Notes: a model not told the origin generated them from the sequence alone. Numbered from the stretch's first letter, positions 20,682 through 29,533 are shown. The stretch is DNA of 29,590 bases from an uncultured Lachnobacterium sp. (GCA_937889225.1 CALAST010000035.1:1-29590), one strand, 5' to 3'. A program made the numbers and translations.

Positions 20682-23069
20682 TTACTGTTCTGGGTCAAAT
20701 TTTACTGTATAAGAATCTTTTTTTGTTTTTGTTTCTGTCTTTTCTTTTTTTGTTATAATGGTATCTGGCTTTCCATCACCATCTAAGTCTTCTGTACCTT
20801 CTGTCTCTACTTCGACTATGGTTTTGATTTCAAGACTCCATTCGATTTCTAATTTTCCTGTTGATGCTGAAAGACCAGTTTCATAAACTCGAGCAGAACT
20901 CTTCTTTCCAGACGATTCGCGTTTATTGCCATTCGCATCTGTCAATCTATACTCATAAGAATAAGAAAGTATTTCTTCTCCTGCTGCAGGTTCATAACTG
21001 CATTTATATGTTTTATCATACAAATATGTTTCCGGTTCCGTAATTTTTTTCCCAAGACTGATATAAATCTTAACTTTTGAACCCTTTGCCAGTTCTTTTC
21101 CGGCATTGTCAATCTTTATTACAGTTCCTTCTTCATAGGTATCATGATACTGGCTTTCATCTACCACTTCAAAGCCTAACTCTACCAATTTTCCGGCAAC
21201 TTCATCTGCAACTTTTCCAACAAGGTTTGTTGGTACTTTTACAAGTTCTTTTCCTTTACTAAGATAAATCTTAACTTCTGAACCTTTTTCCAACTCTTTT
21301 CCAGCATTATCAATCTTCGTGACAACACCTTCGCCATACGTATCACTATACTGGCTTTCACCTTCTTTTACGGTAAATCCTAACTTTTCTAATTCCGCTT
21401 TAACCGCACTTTTCTCTTTTCCAACAAGGTTTGTTGGTACTTTTACAAGTTCTTTACCCTGACTAATTACAATTGTAACTTTTTCGCCCGGTTCTGCTTC
21501 TTCATTTCCTTCCGGAGATTGGGAAATGACATTGCCTTTTACAACAGTATCGTTGTATTCATACTGTTTATCCGGAGTAAATCCATTGTTGTAAATCTTA
21601 TTTACTGCATCCGTTTCCGTAAGTCCAACTACATTTGGTATTTCTTTTAATTCAACATTAGAGTTTTCACCTGCAACAACTACTACAATTGTCGCACCTT
21701 TTTCAACTTTTTCCCCTTTTTCTACGCTCTGTTGTAATATCGTATTATCTGCTTTATCAGATTCTTTGCTTGCTGCCACGAAAAGTTTGAGTCCCATTTC
21801 TTCTAAGGCACGTTCAGCTTCTTCTAATGACATGTCAACGATTTGTATCATTTCTAACATTTCTTCCGTTTCGGATTTGCTTTCAGATTCGGATTCTGTC
21901 TGAGATTCTACCTGTGAATTTTGGCTTTCCGAATTCTTCTTTCCACCACCAAATTTAAAGGAACTGATAATGCTCGAACCCAAAAATACAATCAATGCAA
22001 CAATAATGAGACAAACTGCAATTCCGACACCTGTTACGATTTTTTCTACTTTAGGGTCTAAAAATCCGGTTCCATCCTCGTCTTCATCTTCATCTTCTTC
22101 TGTTTCGACATCATCGTTTTCTGCAAATTTTGTTTCACCTTCTAAATCAGTATCACTCACCTGATTATTAATCTGCTCTACCTCTTCGCTAGTGATAACT
22201 CTGGTTTTTGCTGCGATTGGAGCTGGTGCAATAATTACGAAATCTTCATCCGGGCTAACCAATGCCTTTCGTAAATCGGTTAAAAGCTCTGCAATATTCT
22301 GATAACGACGTTCTGCGTTTTTCTGTGTACATTTCAGCACAATTTTTTCATAACTAATCGGAAGCTCAGGTGCGTATGCACTTGGCACTTTCATTTCTTC
22401 CTGTAAATGCTGCAATGCTACTGCTACCGTGGTTTCACCATCAAATGGAACACGACCTGTTACCATTTCATACATTACAATACCTAATGAATAGATATCA
22501 CTTCTGCCATCTACAACTCCGTTTCTAGCCTGTTCCGGTGAAGCATAATGCACAGAACCCATCACTTCCGAACTAATGGTATTGGAACTGCTTGCACGAG
22601 CAATGCCAAAATCCATTACTTTTACTTTTCCCTCTGTGGAAATCATAATATTCTGCGGTTTGATATCTCTATGGGTAATCTGTTTATTATGTGCTGCTTC
22701 AATACCTCTTGCCACCTGAATTGCAATGCTGGTAGCTTCTTTAAATGATAATTGACCTTTTTTCTCAATATAGGTCTTTAATGTAATGCCTTCCACGTAT
22801 TCCATTACAATAAAATGACATCCGTTTTCACTTCCAACGTCATAAATATTTACGATATTCGGATGTTCCAATCCTGCTGCTGACTGTGCTTCCGTACGGA
22901 ATTTAGTCACAAAATTTACATCTTCTGAAAATTCGCTTTTTAATTCTTTGATTGCAACAATACGACCTAAAATGTGGTCTTTTGCTTTGTACACATCCGA
23001 CATTCCGCCGGAACCGACTTTGTCTAAAATCTCATATCGGTCTACTAAAAACATACCATTTGTCAACAT
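20682..23069 (-). CDS. prkC: PASTA-domain Ser/Thr protein kinase (PrkC/PknB/Stk)
   Basis: A 795-residue membrane kinase. The cytoplasmic kinase domain covers about residues 10-275, with the glycine loop GSGGMSDVY, catalytic K41 in AIKE, HRDIKPQN (133-140), DFG (153-155) and SPEQ. An acidic linker leads to the membrane helix (345-368) and a Ser/Glu-rich stalk. Four PASTA domains follow (about 405-467, 474-537, 541-605, 609-673), which bind muropeptides or lipid II in relatives. An extra C-terminal domain of about 115 residues includes DLDGDGKPD (761-769), which looks like a calcium-binding loop. It overlaps the phosphatase gene by one base (TAATG). PASTA 3 and 4 share recently duplicated DNA. 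Confidence 0.97.
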   Translation of the reverse strand: MLTNGMFLVDRYEILDKVGSGGMSDVYKAKDHILGRIVAIKELKSEFSEDVNFVTKFRTEAQSAAGLEHPNIVNIYDVGSENGCHFIVMEYVEGITLKTYIEKKGQLSFKEATSIAIQVARGIEAAHNKQITHRDIKPQNIMISTEGKVKVMDFGIARASSSNTISSEVMGSVHYASPEQARNGVVDGRSDIYSLGIVMYEMVTGRVPFDGETTVAVALQHLQEEMKVPSAYAPELPISYEKIVLKCTQKNAERRYQNIAELLTDLRKALVSPDEDFVIIAPAPIAAKTRVITSEEVEQINNQVSDTDLEGETKFAENDDVETEEDEDEDEDGTGFLDPKVEKIVTGVGIAVCLIIVALIVFLGSSIISSFKFGGGKKNSESQNSQVESQTESESESKSETEEMLEMIQIVDMSLEEAERALEEMGLKLFVAASKESDKADNTILQQSVEKGEKVEKGATIVVVVAGENSNVELKEIPNVVGLTETDAVNKIYNNGFTPDKQYEYNDTVVKGNVISQSPEGNEEAEPGEKVTIVISQGKELVKVPTNLVGKEKSAVKAELEKLGFTVKEGESQYSDTYGEGVVTKIDNAGKELEKGSEVKIYLSKGKELVKVPTNLVGKVADEVAGKLVELGFEVVDESQYHDTYEEGTVIKIDNAGKELAKGSKVKIYISLGKKITEPETYLYDKTYKCSYEPAAGEEILSYSYEYRLTDANGNKRESSGKKSSARVYETGLSASTGKLEIEWSLEIKTIVEVETEGTEDLDGDGKPDTIITKKEKTETKTKKDSYTVKFDPEQ
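21212..21455 (-). repeat. 40-bp exact direct repeat within PASTA-coding DNA
   Basis: Positions 21212-21251 and 21416-21455 are the same 40 bases, 204 nt apart (68 codons, one PASTA unit), encoding KELVKVPTNLVGK in both. Identity at the DNA level points to recent unit duplication and possible repeat-number change by recombination. Confidence 0.85.
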
Positions 23070-23806
23070 TATTCCATCACCTCATCATATGGGTTTACAA
23101 CTACTACTGTGATATTATCGCTGCCGCCATTAAAATTTGCTTCATCCACCAATTGTTTCACTATCTTTTTCGGTTCTTTTAATTCAGAAACAATCTCATA
23201 AATCCTTTCATCCGTGACCATATTTGTAAGTCCGTCTGAACAAAGCAGCACCATATCATCTTTTTTTAATTCTACCTCAAAAAAATCGGGCTCAACTGTC
23301 CACTCAGCACCCACAGCTTTTGTTATCACATGCTTTTCTGAATGATTCCTTGCCGCTTGTGGGTCTAATTGTCCTCTGCGAACCATTTCTTCTACATAGG
23401 AATGGTCCCTTGTAATCTGGCAAATATTTTCATTGATTATGTATAAACGGCTATCTCCTACATTTGCAACATGCATCTTGCCATTTACAATCGTAGCTGC
23501 CACAATGGTTGTACCCATTCCTCGTTTATCTTCATCGTCTCTTGATTCCAAAACCAGAATTTCATTTGCCCGTTTAATAGCATCTTTTAAAATCTTTACC
23601 GGGTCATCTGCCGTGTCCCGCAAGGCAGATGCTACTACACGTTCTACTGTACGACGTGAAGCATAATCTCCAGCCTTATGACCACCCATGCCATCCGAAA
23701 CAATATACAGATTCGGCAGATTCCCAATTGCTGAATCTGATGTAAAACAATAATCCTGATTCATCATCCTACGGATTCCTGTATCCGTCATGGAAAATAC
23801 CTTCAT
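23069..23806 (-). CDS. prpC: PP2C-family protein phosphatase (PrpC/Stp)
   Basis: A 245-residue cytosolic metal-dependent phosphatase that opposes the PASTA kinase. It has the bacterial PP2C series: MNQDYC near the start, VSDGMGGHKAGDYAS with metal-binding aspartate and glycine, MGTTIVAA, VGDSRLYI, ITRDHSY, LCSDGLTNMV and SDNITVVVV. I start it at ATG 23806 (MKVFSMTDTG) because AAAGGA lies 8 nt upstream and this matches the family's usual beginning; the frame runs 15 codons further to a TTG at 23851 with no SD. Its stop overlaps the kinase start (TAATG). A separate promoter is present upstream. Confidence 0.95.
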   Translation of the reverse strand: MKVFSMTDTGIRRMMNQDYCFTSDSAIGNLPNLYIVSDGMGGHKAGDYASRRTVERVVASALRDTADDPVKILKDAIKRANEILVLESRDDEDKRGMGTTIVAATIVNGKMHVANVGDSRLYIINENICQITRDHSYVEEMVRRGQLDPQAARNHSEKHVITKAVGAEWTVEPDFFEVELKKDDMVLLCSDGLTNMVTDERIYEIVSELKEPKKIVKQLVDEANFNGGSDNITVVVVNPYDEVME

Positions 23807-23854
23807 CCCCTTTGTCCTTTCTTGATATAAAAAAACACTATTTATCAACAATAC

Positions 23855-23883
23855 ACTATATCACACAATATAAAAAAGGGCAA
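23855..23883 (-). promoter_or_regulatory. Candidate promoter of prpC-prkC
   Basis: TTGCCC (23878-23883), a 17-nt spacer and TATAGT (23855-23860) on the minus strand, about 50 nt before the prpC ATG. It would give the phosphatase/kinase pair and downstream rsgA, rpe and thiN transcription independent of priA. Confidence 0.55.
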
Positions 23884-23954
23884 GCGTTGCCTTATTTGTG
23901 TGCATAGTAGATTGCTCGTTACTGTATTCTATATATATTCCCACTTTACTCACT

Positions 23955-24989
23955 TTATTTCATATATTTTCTTCTTAACTGTCCACACGCACCATCAATA
24001 TCTCGTCCCATCTCCCGACGAACCGTTACATTGATATGATTTTTTTCCAGTTTATTTTTAAATGCCATAATTACGTTTTCGTTTGACTGCACATAGTCAC
24101 GTTCCTTAATCGGATTCACCGGAATTAAGTTCACATGACAATTCATGCCCTTGATTAAATCGGACAATGCTTTTGCATCCTCGTCCGTATCGTTTACGCC
24201 ACCTACCAAACTATACTCAAACGTAATGCGTCTGCCTGTTTTTTCAAAATAATATTTACATGCCTCAATTACCTCCGCAATATCATAGGCTTTGGCAATC
24301 GGCATAAGTTTTTTTCTTTTTTCCTGACTGGAGGCATGCAAAGAAAGTGCAAGTGTAATGGAAAGATTTTTTTCCGCAAGTTCCTTCATTTTTGGAACAA
24401 TACCGCAAGTAGAAACAGTAAGATTTCTTTGGCTGATATGTATGCCATTTTCATCTGTAAGCAACTCAATAAATTTTAATAAGTTATCAAAATTGTCAAG
24501 CGGTTCTCCTGTTCCCATTACAACAACATTTGAAATGCGTTCCCCAATATCTTTTCCGATTTGATAAATCTGGTCGAGCATCTCCCCTGCACTAAGACCT
24601 CTTACAAGACCATCTAATGTCGATGCACAGAAATTGCATCCCATGCGACATCCTACCTGTGAGGAAATACAAACCGAATTGCCATGTTTGTAACGCATTA
24701 ACACACTTTCAATGACATTGCCATCTTCCAGCAAAAATAAATATTTTTTTGTCCCATCTATTTTTGAAGTCTGCACTTCTACAGGCTTTAATGCTGTAAG
24801 AAATGCCTTTTCATTTAACTGTTCTATCAGCTTTTTGGAAATATTCGTCATTTCTGCAAAATCATCCACCTGCTTTTGATGGAGCCATTGATATATCTGT
24901 TTTGCACGAAATGATTTTTCGCCTAACTCTCCAATGAATACTGTAAGTTCGGACAGATTCATGGATTTGATATCAACTTTATTTGTCAT
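23955..24989 (-). CDS. rlmN: 23S rRNA (adenine-2503-C2)/tRNA methyltransferase RlmN
   Basis: A 344-residue radical SAM enzyme methylating A2503 of 23S rRNA, and A37 of some tRNAs. The cluster motif CRMGCNFC places the three cysteines at 114, 118 and 121, and the C-terminal cysteine C335 in DGACGQL is the mechanistic partner. GEPLDNFDN and the LALSLHAS block are typical. Cfr-type resistance enzymes share the fold, but length, sequence and the conserved operon position fit RlmN. The start lies inside the end of rsmB (11-nt overlap, ATGACAAATAA) with GAAAGGA as SD. Confidence 0.97.
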   Translation of the reverse strand: MTNKVDIKSMNLSELTVFIGELGEKSFRAKQIYQWLHQKQVDDFAEMTNISKKLIEQLNEKAFLTALKPVEVQTSKIDGTKKYLFLLEDGNVIESVLMRYKHGNSVCISSQVGCRMGCNFCASTLDGLVRGLSAGEMLDQIYQIGKDIGERISNVVVMGTGEPLDNFDNLLKFIELLTDENGIHISQRNLTVSTCGIVPKMKELAEKNLSITLALSLHASSQEKRKKLMPIAKAYDIAEVIEACKYYFEKTGRRITFEYSLVGGVNDTDEDAKALSDLIKGMNCHVNLIPVNPIKERDYVQSNENVIMAFKNKLEKNHINVTVRREMGRDIDGACGQLRRKYMK

Positions 24990-26295
24990 CTGCTTTCCTT
25001 TCTAATGTAGCAATGAAAAATCCATCATGAAACTGTTCTCCCGGAAACATTTGTTTTTGGGAAATTAGAGTAAATTCCGGAAATTCTTTCAAAAACCATG
25101 CTGTCATGCCTTCATTTTCGCCTTTGTGAATCGTACAAGTGCTGTAAATCAATTTTCCACCTGCTTTTACATAAGGATGTACGGTTTTTAATATTTCTTT
25201 TTGCAAGTTCACCAAGTCCTTTTGTTTTTGTGGTGTCATTTTATAGCGAATATCTGTCTTTTTACCCATAACTCCAAGACCGGAACATGGTAAATCACAG
25301 ATTAAAATATCGGCTTTTCCTACAGATGCTTTATCAAAAATAGTTGCATCCATTTGTACAGCTTTCATATTTGTCAGCCCATGACGTTCTATATTTTCCT
25401 CTATTAAAGAGACTTTATATTCCGTCAAATCTCTGGCTTCTACCATGCCGCTTCCTTTTAACTTCTCTGCTAAATGCGAGCTTTTTCCACCCGGTGCGGC
25501 ACAAACATCGATAATATAATCTCCCATCTTAGGAGATGCCGTTTCTGCTACCATCATGGAACTTACGTCCTGTACATAAAAAAGCCCTTCTGCAAAACTT
25601 TCCAATGATTGCAAATAATCAAATCCACAAATCGCAAAGGCATAAGGCAGGTTTTCTACTGGCATTACACAAACACCTTCCGCTTCCAAACGAAGTTTCA
25701 ATTCCTCCGGCGTGATTTTTGTTAAATTAGTACGAATCGTAATTGGTTTTTCTTCTAAAAAGCTCTGACAAATAGTTTTTGCCGTTTCATAGCCATAACT
25801 TTCTATCCATTGCTTTACAATCCATTGCGGAATGGAATACGTAACTTCCAAAAAAACTGCCGGTTCTAATTTCTCATCGGGATAATTTAATTCCTGCATA
25901 CTTCGTGCAATATTGCGAAGCACACCGTTTACAAAGCCGCGAAGCTGCCCAAATCCACGTTTTTTTGCCAGTTTTACTGCTTCATTACAGACTGCTGCAT
26001 CAGGTATGGAATCCATATATTTTAATTGGTAAACACTCATACGAAGCAGATTTCGAATAAGCGGCTTCATTTTCTTTACTTTTACTTTAGAAAAGGAATT
26101 GATAATAAAATCCATTTCCAGCATATGTTCGATTGTACCTTCTGCAAGCCTTGTTAAAAAAGCTCTCTCCTGTTTTTCCAGATATTGATATTTATTCAAA
26201 ACATCACGGATAACCAAATGAGAATATTGGTCTTTTTCATTTACTTCCAAAAGGATATCCAAGACTAATTCTCTTGTACTTACGCCATTAGTCAT
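24979..26295 (-). CDS. rsmB: 16S rRNA (cytosine-967-C5)-methyltransferase RsmB
   Basis: A 438-residue SAM-dependent methyltransferase. The NusB-like RNA-binding domain spans about residues 5-135, and the Rossmann domain holds VCAAPGGKSSHLA (SAM site), CDLPCSGLG and YSTCT, the two cysteines used in catalysis and release. The frame is open to 26406, but I start at ATG 26295 (MTNGVSTREL) because GGAGGAAG lies just upstream and the extra residues come from the yugP overlap. The start overlaps the yugP stop by 8 nt. Confidence 0.96.
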   Translation of the reverse strand: MTNGVSTRELVLDILLEVNEKDQYSHLVIRDVLNKYQYLEKQERAFLTRLAEGTIEHMLEMDFIINSFSKVKVKKMKPLIRNLLRMSVYQLKYMDSIPDAAVCNEAVKLAKKRGFGQLRGFVNGVLRNIARSMQELNYPDEKLEPAVFLEVTYSIPQWIVKQWIESYGYETAKTICQSFLEEKPITIRTNLTKITPEELKLRLEAEGVCVMPVENLPYAFAICGFDYLQSLESFAEGLFYVQDVSSMMVAETASPKMGDYIIDVCAAPGGKSSHLAEKLKGSGMVEARDLTEYKVSLIEENIERHGLTNMKAVQMDATIFDKASVGKADILICDLPCSGLGVMGKKTDIRYKMTPQKQKDLVNLQKEILKTVHPYVKAGGKLIYSTCTIHKGENEGMTAWFLKEFPEFTLISQKQMFPGEQFHDGFFIATLERKADDK

Positions 26296-26995
26296 CGCGT
26301 CTTCTTCCTCCAAATAGTAAAATGATACGGAACAGCTGCAAAATAGCCGATGCCGCACTTGCCACATACGTAAGCGCCGCTGCGGAAAGCACTTTTTTCG
26401 TTCCATGCAATTCCTGCTGTCCTAAAATACCATGCTGATTCAATAATGCAAGTGCCCTTTTAGATGCATTAAATTCAACCGGCAATGTAATCAACTGAAA
26501 AATCACAGCAAATGAAAATAAAAAGATTCCTGCATTGATAATCATCTGCGATGATTGACTGTTAATAAATAAACCAACCAATATCAATGGCCATGCCAGT
26601 TTCGAACCGAAATTGGCAATCGGCACAAACGTGCTGCGAAGTCGCAGTGGTACATATCCATGTGCATGTTGAATTGCATGCCCACATTCATGTGCCGCTA
26701 CGCCAATTGCCGCAATCGAATACGCACTATACACGGCATCTGATAAATTAACGACCTTCGTTCTTGGGTCATAGTGGTCTGTAAGCTGACCTGCCACATG
26801 CCCCACACGCACATCCGAAATGCCTGCTGCACGCAGAATCCGTTCTGCTGCCTGTGCTCCGGTCATGCCTGAGGCACTACGATACTGCGAATATTTGTTG
26901 TACGTTGACTTTACATTTGCAGATGCAATCATACAAATGACAGCACCAATTAATACTAAAAAATAGGTTGGGTCAAAATAATAAAAAAAAGGCAT
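26288..26995 (-). CDS. yugP: YugP-type zinc metallopeptidase
   Basis: A 235-residue membrane protein of the neutral zinc metallopeptidase family. A short N-terminal helix (about 8-25) precedes a soluble stretch with AAERILRAAGISDVRV, LTDHYDPRTKVVNLS and the catalytic HECGH in GVAAHECGHAIQH near residues 101-105. Two further helices follow in WPLILVGLFI and AGIFLFSFAVIFQL. VEFNASKRAL carries the downstream glutamate, and a final helix ends in GGRRRDD. The substrate is unknown. Clostridia commonly carry it between fmt and rsmB. It starts 16 nt after fmt, within an operon. Confidence 0.92.
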   Translation of the reverse strand: MPFFYYFDPTYFLVLIGAVICMIASANVKSTYNKYSQYRSASGMTGAQAAERILRAAGISDVRVGHVAGQLTDHYDPRTKVVNLSDAVYSAYSIAAIGVAAHECGHAIQHAHGYVPLRLRSTFVPIANFGSKLAWPLILVGLFINSQSSQMIINAGIFLFSFAVIFQLITLPVEFNASKRALALLNQHGILGQQELHGTKKVLSAAALTYVASAASAILQLFRIILLFGGRRRDD

Positions 26996-27011
26996 AATTT
27001 CTCCTTACTTT

Positions 27012-27947
27012 CTATAAAATACAAAAATAACTTCCCTCATTTACGGAATAACCTCTTAAAAACGCATCAATCTGCATACGTTTCTTTCCCTCTAACTGCA
27101 CTTCCAAAAGAGAAAGCACACCTTCTCCGGTTTGCACTTCCATACTGTTTTTTGTCACGGAAACAATACAGCCCGGTTCATGTTCTGTATTTTTGGCATT
27201 TACTTTTGCTTTCCAAATTTTAAATGTCTTTCCATCTAATTTTGTAAATGCACTTGGCCATGGATTTAATCCGCGGATAAGATGCTCAATTTCTATTGCT
27301 GACTTATTCCAGTCAATCAAGCCAAGCTCTTTGCCAATCATAGACACATGTGTTGCTTCTTCGTGGTTCTGCGGTGTATATTCCGCTTCACCTGCTTCAA
27401 TTTTTGCCATAGTCTCTACACATAATTGTGCCCCAATCTGTGCTAATTTATCAAACAAACTTCCACCTGTTTCATCTTCTTCAATTACAATTTCTTTTTT
27501 TGCAATCATATCGCCTGTGTCAAGTCCTACATCCATTCGCATAATGGTAACACCCGTTACTTCATCACCATTGATAACCGCCCATTGAATTGGTGCTGCT
27601 CCACGATATTTTGGCAAAAGAGAGGCATGCACATTGATACATCCAAATTTCGGCATATCCAAAATACTTTTTGGCAGAATCTGACCAAACGCGGCTACTA
27701 CTATTATATCCGGCTGAAATTCTCTTAAATATGCTACATTTTCTTCTTCTCTGATTTTCTTTGGCTGAAAAACAGGAATGTCATGTGCAAGGGCACATTC
27801 TTTTACCGGCGGAAACTGCATCGCATTTCCACGACCTTTCGGTTTGTCCGGCTGTGTAACAACTAACACCACTTCATGTCCTGCTTTTATAATTTCTTCT
27901 AATGTTCCTAACGCAAAATCCGGTGTTCCCATAAAAATTACTCGCAT
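27012..27947 (-). CDS. fmt: Methionyl-tRNA formyltransferase
   Basis: A 311-residue enzyme formylating initiator Met-tRNA with 10-formyl-tetrahydrofolate. The N-terminus MRVIFMGTPDFALGTLEEI, the QPDKPKGRG loop, and NVHASLLPKYRGAAPIQWAVINGD with the catalytic Asn and His are diagnostic. A C-terminal OB-type tRNA-binding domain follows from about residue 205. The length is standard. AAAGGAG precedes the ATG. It is functionally paired with def upstream; a large hairpin repeat (copy B) separates them. Confidence 0.98.
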   Translation of the reverse strand: MRVIFMGTPDFALGTLEEIIKAGHEVVLVVTQPDKPKGRGNAMQFPPVKECALAHDIPVFQPKKIREEENVAYLREFQPDIIVVAAFGQILPKSILDMPKFGCINVHASLLPKYRGAAPIQWAVINGDEVTGVTIMRMDVGLDTGDMIAKKEIVIEEDETGGSLFDKLAQIGAQLCVETMAKIEAGEAEYTPQNHEEATHVSMIGKELGLIDWNKSAIEIEHLIRGLNPWPSAFTKLDGKTFKIWKAKVNAKNTEHEPGCIVSVTKNSMEVQTGEGVLSLLEVQLEGKKRMQIDAFLRGYSVNEGSYFCIL

Positions 27948-27975
27948 TTATTCTTACTCCTTTTCTATTTCTGAC

Positions 27976-28026
27976 AATTCCCCTTATCCACCACTTAATG
28001 CTCCACGCATTTGAAGTGGGGGGATT
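27976..28026. repeat. Hairpin repeat copy B, between def and fmt
   Basis: The outer arms AATTCCCC and GGGGGGATT enclose an inner CCACTT-AATGC / GCATT-TGAAGTGG stem with the loop TCCAC. Read on the minus strand the core is AATGCGTGGAGCATT, close to the AATGCGTAGAGCATT of copy A. The TTTGAACGC-GAACAA module adjoins it at 28025-28044. It starts 25 nt after the def stop. Confidence 0.75.
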
Positions 28027-28050
28027 GTTTGTTCTGCGTTCAAACTTATA

Positions 28051-28533
28051 CTATGCTTCTTCCTCATCCTCAGAATAAGTTACATCATGCAATTCCCCTT
28101 CTACTTTTTCAACATAAAGATGTCCGTCTAAATGGTCTAATTCATGACAAATGGCTCTTGCTAACAATTCTGTTCCTTCTACTTCGCACTCTACCATTTC
28201 TTCATTAAAGAAACGTGCGATGACATGATTTGGACGGGTAACACATCCTGATTTTCCCGGAACGGAAAGACAGCCTTCTTCACCTGTCTGTTCGCCTGAT
28301 GTTTCGATAATCTTTGGATTAATCATAACGATTGGACCTTCCCCTACATCAATAACAACCAATCTTTTTAAAATACCTACCTGCGGTGCGGCAAGACCTA
28401 CACCATTTGCTTCGTACATGGTTTCAATCATATCTTCGATTAATTCTGCAATACGCGGTGTAATTTCCTTAATTTCCTTACAAACTTTTCCAAGTACAGG
28501 CTCTCCCTGTGTTCTGATTTCTCTCAATGCCAT
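28051..28533 (-). CDS. def: Peptide deformylase
   Basis: A 160-residue metallo-enzyme removing the formyl group from new proteins. All three family motifs are present: GVGLAAPQVG (44-53), EGCLSVPG with metal ligand C88, and HELDHLDG with ligands H130 and H134 and catalytic E131. The length and acidic C-terminus are typical of clostridial type I enzymes. The SD is AAAGGAG. It lies in the conserved priA-def-fmt order, flanked on both sides by copies of the hairpin repeat. Confidence 0.98.
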   Translation of the reverse strand: MALREIRTQGEPVLGKVCKEIKEITPRIAELIEDMIETMYEANGVGLAAPQVGILKRLVVIDVGEGPIVMINPKIIETSGEQTGEEGCLSVPGKSGCVTRPNHVIARFFNEEMVECEVEGTELLARAICHELDHLDGHLYVEKVEGELHDVTYSEDEEEA

Positions 28534-28568
28534 TTCTTTTTCTCCTTTATAAATATACTAATTGTCAA

Positions 28569-28587
28569 GCAGATATTCGCAATCCGC
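28569..28587. repeat. Short dispersed module beside repeat copy C
   Basis: GCAGATATTCGCAATCCGC. Its complement is at 6544-6562 with one mismatch, and a shortened form (CAAATATCCGCTTTGCTAC) follows copy A near 1420. Looser relatives occur at 18049-18070 and 19678-19700. All lie between genes. Confidence 0.5.
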
Positions 28588-28633
28588 TTTTGCTACTTGC
28601 TCATAACCAAATAATTGCTATATGCCACGAGGC

Positions 28634-28686
28634 AAAGTCCCCTTACCCACCACTTAGTGCTCTACGCACTTGAAGTAGGGGACTTT
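28634..28686. repeat. Hairpin repeat copy C, between priA and def
   Basis: AAAGTCCCC (28634-28642) and GGGGACTTT (28678-28686) form a perfect 9-bp outer stem. Inside, ACTT-AGTGC and GCACT-TG-AAGT close a TCTAC loop, giving the core AGTGCGTAGAGCACT on the minus strand. It starts 11 nt after the priA stop. It may terminate, pause or protect the transcript, with a mobile origin possible. Confidence 0.75.
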
Positions 28687-28696
28687 CTTGATTTGG

Positions 28697-29533
28697 TTAA
28701 AATCCACTTACCGGATTAAAGTCAAACTGTATCGACACATTCCGAAAATCTTTATTATCCTTTATATACCACTCCATACGGTCTTTTATCTGCACCAACG
28801 TATCATATTCTTTTGTTTTTAGATAAATCACTTTACGATACACATCATTGATTTTTGAGATTGCCGCATCGGTTGGACCTACAATCTGAATTTTTTCTTT
28901 TGCAAGAAGCTCATCTTCTTTTATAAAAACAGACAAATGATTTGCCATTTTCTCCGTTGCTTTTTCTAGTCTTTCTTCTTGTAAGGAAGTTGCCCAAATA
29001 ACAAGCAAATTCCAAACAGGCGGATAAAACATCATTTTCCGATATTCGATTTCCTGACTGTAAAAACTTTCATAATCCTGTTCTTTTGCAGTAACAATGG
29101 CATAATGTTCCGGGTCATACGTTTGAATGACTACTTCTCCCGGCTCACTTCCACGTCCAGCTCTGCCTGCTGCTTGTGTTAAAAGCTGAAATGTACGCTC
29201 TGCACCATGAAAATCACTCACATGAAGCGACATATCCGCTGCCAACACACCTACAAGCGTTACGTTTGGAAAATCATGCCCTTTTACAATCATCTGTGTA
29301 CCAATCAAAATATCCGCTTCATGATTTGCAAATGCCTGTAAAATCTGTTCATAACTATCTTTTGTTCTGGTCGTATCAAAATCCATACGAAGTGTTTTTG
29401 CATGAGGAAATGCTTGATTTACAATCATTTCCACTTTTTGTGTTCCTGATTTAAAACCACCAATATATTTCGAGCCGCAAGACGGACACACCTTTGGAAT
29501 CGGTTCTTCATATCCGCAATAATGACAAAGCAT
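28697..29533 (-). CDS. priA: Primosomal protein N' (PriA) C-terminal part; frame closed upstream
   Basis: These 278 residues match the last third or so of PriA, the 3'-5' helicase that restarts stalled replication forks (about 730-800 residues in full). Visible are the second zinc cysteine set (C3, C6, C16, C19 in LCHYCGYEE and CPSCGSKYIGG), helicase motif V in IGTQMIVKGHDFPNVTLV, motif VI in QAAGRAGRG, and the C-terminal DNA-binding end. MLCHYC is in mid-protein, not a natural start, and no SD precedes it. In the same frame a TAG lies 3 codons upstream (29537-29539), and the remaining 51 bases to the edge only loosely resemble the first zinc cluster. The gene may be broken, or the sequence may contain indels here. 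Confidence 0.85.
   Translation of the reverse strand: MLCHYCGYEEPIPKVCPSCGSKYIGGFKSGTQKVEMIVNQAFPHAKTLRMDFDTTRTKDSYEQILQAFANHEADILIGTQMIVKGHDFPNVTLVGVLAADMSLHVSDFHGAERTFQLLTQAAGRAGRGSEPGEVVIQTYDPEHYAIVTAKEQDYESFYSQEIEYRKMMFYPPVWNLLVIWATSLQEERLEKATEKMANHLSVFIKEDELLAKEKIQIVGPTDAAISKINDVYRKVIYLKTKEYDTLVQIKDRMEWYIKDNKDFRNVSIQFDFNPVSGF

Noticed and set aside
23955..24989. Cfr antibiotic-resistance methyltransferase instead of RlmN
   Set aside because: The conserved operon position between rsmB and prpC and the sequence pattern fit housekeeping RlmN.
27193..27588. Plus-strand open frame of 131 codons opposite fmt
   Set aside because: It is a shadow of fmt, which has all its catalytic motifs on the minus strand.
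1378..28686. CRISPR array formed by the repeated hairpins
   Set aside because: Copies are kilobases apart, differ in sequence and have no regular spacers or cas genes.
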